Shown here in pieces: positions 5,917 through 7,541 of a DNA stretch of 7,541 nucleotides. Origin of the DNA: Nitrososphaerales archaeon TH5888 (lineage in GTDB: Archaea > Thermoproteota > Nitrososphaeria > Nitrososphaerales > Nitrososphaeraceae); NCBI GenBank assembly GCA_014523595.1, contig JAATVN010000152.1:1-7541 (forward strand). The letters are read 5' to 3'. Every line of letters begins with the position of its first letter. Position 1 is the first letter of the stretch. A program made the position numbers and the translations under genes. The notes beneath the pieces are model-generated. The model saw only the letters and a list, made by a program, of their open reading frames with translations. It searched no databases and had not been told where the DNA came from.

Positions 5917-6162
5917 TTGATAGGTGAGACACAGCTCCGCGCAAGGAGAACAAGAATGAAAATTTTACAAGCGATTCTAGATAGCAACGGGGCGGCGGGG
6001 TTCTCTGAAATAAAATATGCCACAGACTTGTCCACAGGTTCCATATACTATCATCTTGGAAGAATGGTTCGATATGTCATAAAAAAATCGAAGCAGTACC
6101 ATATTACAAATGAAGGTATAGAATTATTACGTGAGCACAATGCAGCGAGTACAATGAAATAG
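5917..6162 (+). CDS. Small winged helix-turn-helix DNA-binding protein
   Basis: 81 residues from the TTG at 5917. It resembles a single ArsR-like winged helix of the archaeal type: helix 1 MKILQAIL (14-21), second helix GFSEIKYAT, recognition helix TGSIYYHLGRMV (41-52) and a wing plus closing helix YHITNEGIELLREH (61-74). It is probably a transcription regulator; target and ligand are unknown, and it has no sensor domain or metal-binding cysteines. Two starts compete: TTG 5917, where the TATA box predicts the mRNA begins, and ATG 5956, which has AAGGAG 7 bases before it. The second gives a 68-residue protein that keeps the whole helix-turn-helix but loses a basic LRARRTR stretch. The stop is 9 bases before the PP-loop gene, in the same frame, so the two are probably co-transcribed. 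The bases around 5989-6000 are unusually G-rich for the window. Confidence 0.8.
   Translation: MIGETQLRARRTRMKILQAILDSNGAAGFSEIKYATDLSTGSIYYHLGRMVRYVIKKSKQYHITNEGIELLREHNAASTMK
5943..5948 (+). promoter_or_regulatory. Shine-Dalgarno site favouring ATG 5956 of the wHTH gene
   Basis: AAGGAG lies 7 bases before the ATG at 5956, ideal spacing. If real, the wHTH protein begins at Met14 of the longer frame. Confidence 0.5.
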
Positions 6163-6171
6163 ACATTTACT

Positions 6172-7167
6172 TTGATAGCCAAATTTTTATGCGTAACACG
6201 CGGATCTTTTTATCGTATCTTGTCATTGTCCCACACGGAGACGATATTAAAAAGCAAATTAAAGAATGTCGTTAGTAAGTATCTGGATAACTCGTTACTC
6301 TTGTCAGGTGGCTTAGATAGTAGTATCTTGTGCTATTTGATGAGGCCTAAATTGAGCATTGTAACATCTTTGAATGTTGATTCACAGGATCTAAAGTATG
6401 CAAAGAATGTCGCAAAAAAATATAGTGATAATCATGTTGAATGTATTGTAGATTTTCATGACATTGTTAGCATAGTTCCTAAGATAATTAAAACATTCAA
6501 AACTTTTGATCCACTGGAAATAAGAAATTCTTCAGTTATTTTTTTTGGTGTAAGGGAGGCCAAGCAGAATGGTTTTGGAAGTATAGTTACTGGAGATGGG
6601 GCGGACGAATTATTTGCAGGATATAATTATCTTCAAAGATATTTCGCAGATCTAAAAAAATTACAGGCAATTTTAGATGACCTATGGAAAATAATGCGAT
6701 TTTCATCAATAAAAATAGGAGAGGTATTGGGAATAAGAGTAAATACTCCATATTTGGAGAAGCCTCTCTATGACTTGGCTACTGCAATGGACATTTATGA
6801 AAAGGTAGGCGAACATGAGGACAAAAAGTGGGGAAAATTCATTTTAAGAAAGGCGTATGAAATGGAACTTGGCTCAATTGTATGGAGAAAGAAGATGGCA
6901 TTGGAGCAAGGTTCCGGGTTTGATCAAATTTCAAGTAAATTTGGAGGTCTAATCGATGATGAAGAATATGCAAAGGAATCAAAAATTGTCGCACTTGACA
7001 AGGTGATAGTGCGAGATAAGGAGCATCTCTATTATTATAGAATTTACAAATCATTTTTTGGATGTCCTATAAAGGAGAAATGCAATTCACCTAGGTGTTC
7101 ATTGTGTAGTGCGTGCTTAACATACCCCAAATATTGCTATACATGCGGTGCTTTTCCGCCTGTTTGA
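6172..7167 (+). CDS. Asparagine-synthase-type PP-loop ATP pyrophosphatase without glutaminase domain, with Cys-rich C-terminal tail
   Basis: 331 residues. The fold is that of the C-terminal half of AsnB: PP-loop LLLSGGLDSS (42-51), GDGADELFAGY (141-151) and a late RVNTPYLEKPLYDLA stretch (189-203) with KFILRKAYE and VWRKKMALEQGSG (238-249). These enzymes adenylate a carboxylate and hand it to ammonia or another nucleophile. The N-terminal glutaminase domain with its catalytic Cys is absent, so any amide nitrogen must come from free ammonia or a partner. The tail holds seven cysteines (298, 304, 309, 312, 315, 322, 325), including CSLCSAC and CYTCG, able to hold zinc or an iron-sulfur cluster; standard AsnB lacks this. 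The TTG at 6172 has no ribosome site, and TTG at 6220 or 6226 would start nearer the conserved domain, so the first ~16 residues are doubtful. Substrate unknown: asparagine synthesis, or modification of RNA or protein. Confidence 0.88.
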   Translation: MIAKFLCVTRGSFYRILSLSHTETILKSKLKNVVSKYLDNSLLLSGGLDSSILCYLMRPKLSIVTSLNVDSQDLKYAKNVAKKYSDNHVECIVDFHDIVSIVPKIIKTFKTFDPLEIRNSSVIFFGVREAKQNGFGSIVTGDGADELFAGYNYLQRYFADLKKLQAILDDLWKIMRFSSIKIGEVLGIRVNTPYLEKPLYDLATAMDIYEKVGEHEDKKWGKFILRKAYEMELGSIVWRKKMALEQGSGFDQISSKFGGLIDDEEYAKESKIVALDKVIVRDKEHLYYYRIYKSFFGCPIKEKCNSPRCSLCSACLTYPKYCYTCGAFPPV

Positions 7168-7204
7168 ATTCCTTCTGTTCACACTGCATCAAACCGTAAA
7201 CGTC

Positions 7205-7211
7205 TAAATAT
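7205..7211 (+). promoter_or_regulatory. TATA box of the threonine synthase gene
   Basis: TAAATAT is centred about 25 bases before the ATG at 7233, so the thrC mRNA may start at its initiation codon. AGGA (7221-7224) lies 8 bases before the ATG and would serve a longer transcript reading in from upstream. Confidence 0.5.
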
Positions 7212-7212
7212 C

Positions 7213-7220
7213 TTTTTTTT
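7213..7220 (+). terminator. T-tract terminator after the PP-loop gene
   Basis: Eight consecutive T bases, 45 bases past the PP-loop stop, match the usual archaeal termination signal, a T-run without a hairpin. If thrC starts its own mRNA near 7233, the run lies outside that transcript. Confidence 0.45.
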
Positions 7221-7232
7221 AGGAAATAATCT

Positions 7233-7541
7233 ATGGCTGGTATTGGAAGCAATCCATTTAAGAAATGCATAAACCCCTCATGTAACCTCACATATGAAAT
7301 TAATAACAATATACTCGTCTGCAAATGCGGCTCATTTTTGGATATTATTTATCAATATAATTTTTCGCGGGAACTAATCCAGGTATTCTACCAACGTAGG
7401 AACCATGGTGAAAATATTTACAACGAAAGTGGAGTATGGAGATTTCGAGAACTAATTAATTTTGCCCATTTGGATACAGAAGATTTTGAACAATGCTCAA
7501 AGATCCTGGTTTCACTTGATGGGTCTGAAGGGAGGCAATCC
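7233..7541 (+). CDS. thrC: Threonine synthase, N-terminal 103 residues (cut by window end)
   Basis: The frame is open from the ATG at 7233 to the window end; most of the enzyme is outside. Threonine synthase is a PLP enzyme that converts O-phosphohomoserine to threonine. Seen: an N-terminal zinc-ribbon-like segment with CINPSC (12-17) and CKC (30-32), followed by SGVWRFRELI (66-75) and SLDGSEGRQ (94-102), the region where threonine synthases carry the conserved serine and EG signature before the PLP-lysine domain. The PLP lysine itself lies beyond the window. Cysteine-ribbon N-termini are common in archaeal members. The gene has its own TATA box and lies 65 bases after the PP-loop gene. Threonine is the precursor of isoleucine, so the gene relates to the ilv operon in metabolism. 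A paralogue such as cysteate or another PLP lyase of this fold is less likely. Confidence 0.85.
   Translation, partial: MAGIGSNPFKKCINPSCNLTYEINNNILVCKCGSFLDIIYQYNFSRELIQVFYQRRNHGENIYNESGVWRFRELINFAHLDTEDFEQCSKILVSLDGSEGRQS

Noticed and set aside
5984..6000. G-rich run (GGGGCGGCGGGG) as a G-quadruplex
   Set aside because: It has only two four-G runs plus a GG, too few for a standard four-stranded quadruplex, and it encodes Gly-Ala-Ala-Gly within the wHTH protein.
7091..7324. Minus-strand 77-residue open frame
   Set aside because: It overlaps the Cys-rich end of the PP-loop gene and the start of threonine synthase; no motif and no promoter.

Overview
The window looks archaeal, most likely an ammonia-oxidising thaumarchaeon (Nitrososphaerota); this is an inference, not a database result. 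The DNA is AT-rich. Several genes have an archaeal TATA-like element about 24-30 bases before the start codon, the usual geometry of leaderless archaeal mRNAs. TTG starts occur. Very small zinc-ribbon and YHS proteins are interspersed with metabolic genes. The wHTH, stand-alone asparagine-synthase-like and zinc-ribbon threonine synthase proteins also fit such a genome.

Left part (1-4336, minus strand): a compact branched-chain amino acid operon read right to left, ilvB - ilvN - leuA - leuB (leuB is cut by the window edge). ilvB/ilvN and ilvN/leuA are each separated by 3 bases, and leuA/leuB by 27 bases. It supplies acetolactate synthase catalytic and regulatory subunits, an isopropylmalate-synthase-family enzyme and a 3-isopropylmalate-dehydrogenase-family enzyme. 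ilvC and ilvD are absent from the visible segment, as are leuCD. The ilvB promoter carries a dyad that could be an operator.

Middle part (4337-5916): rpiA (ribose-5-phosphate isomerase A) is divergent from ilvB. Beyond it, 5205-5916 at first looks empty but holds two small minus-strand genes: a 62-residue four-cysteine zinc-ribbon protein and a 47-residue YHS-domain protein. The YHS gene has a TATA box about 27 bases before its ATG. Short perfect dyads and a 22-bp-spaced direct repeat lie around their promoters.

Right part (5917-7541, plus strand): a small winged-helix DNA-binding protein is followed after 9 bases, in the same reading frame, by an asparagine-synthase-type PP-loop enzyme. This enzyme has no glutaminase domain and ends in a seven-cysteine tail. 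A T-tract follows, then the start of a threonine synthase gene with its own promoter.

Most of the window is ordinary amino acid and pentose phosphate metabolism. The least explained parts are the wHTH plus Cys-tailed PP-loop pair and the small metal-binding proteins divergent from it. Nothing here proves a new system; those are the places to look.
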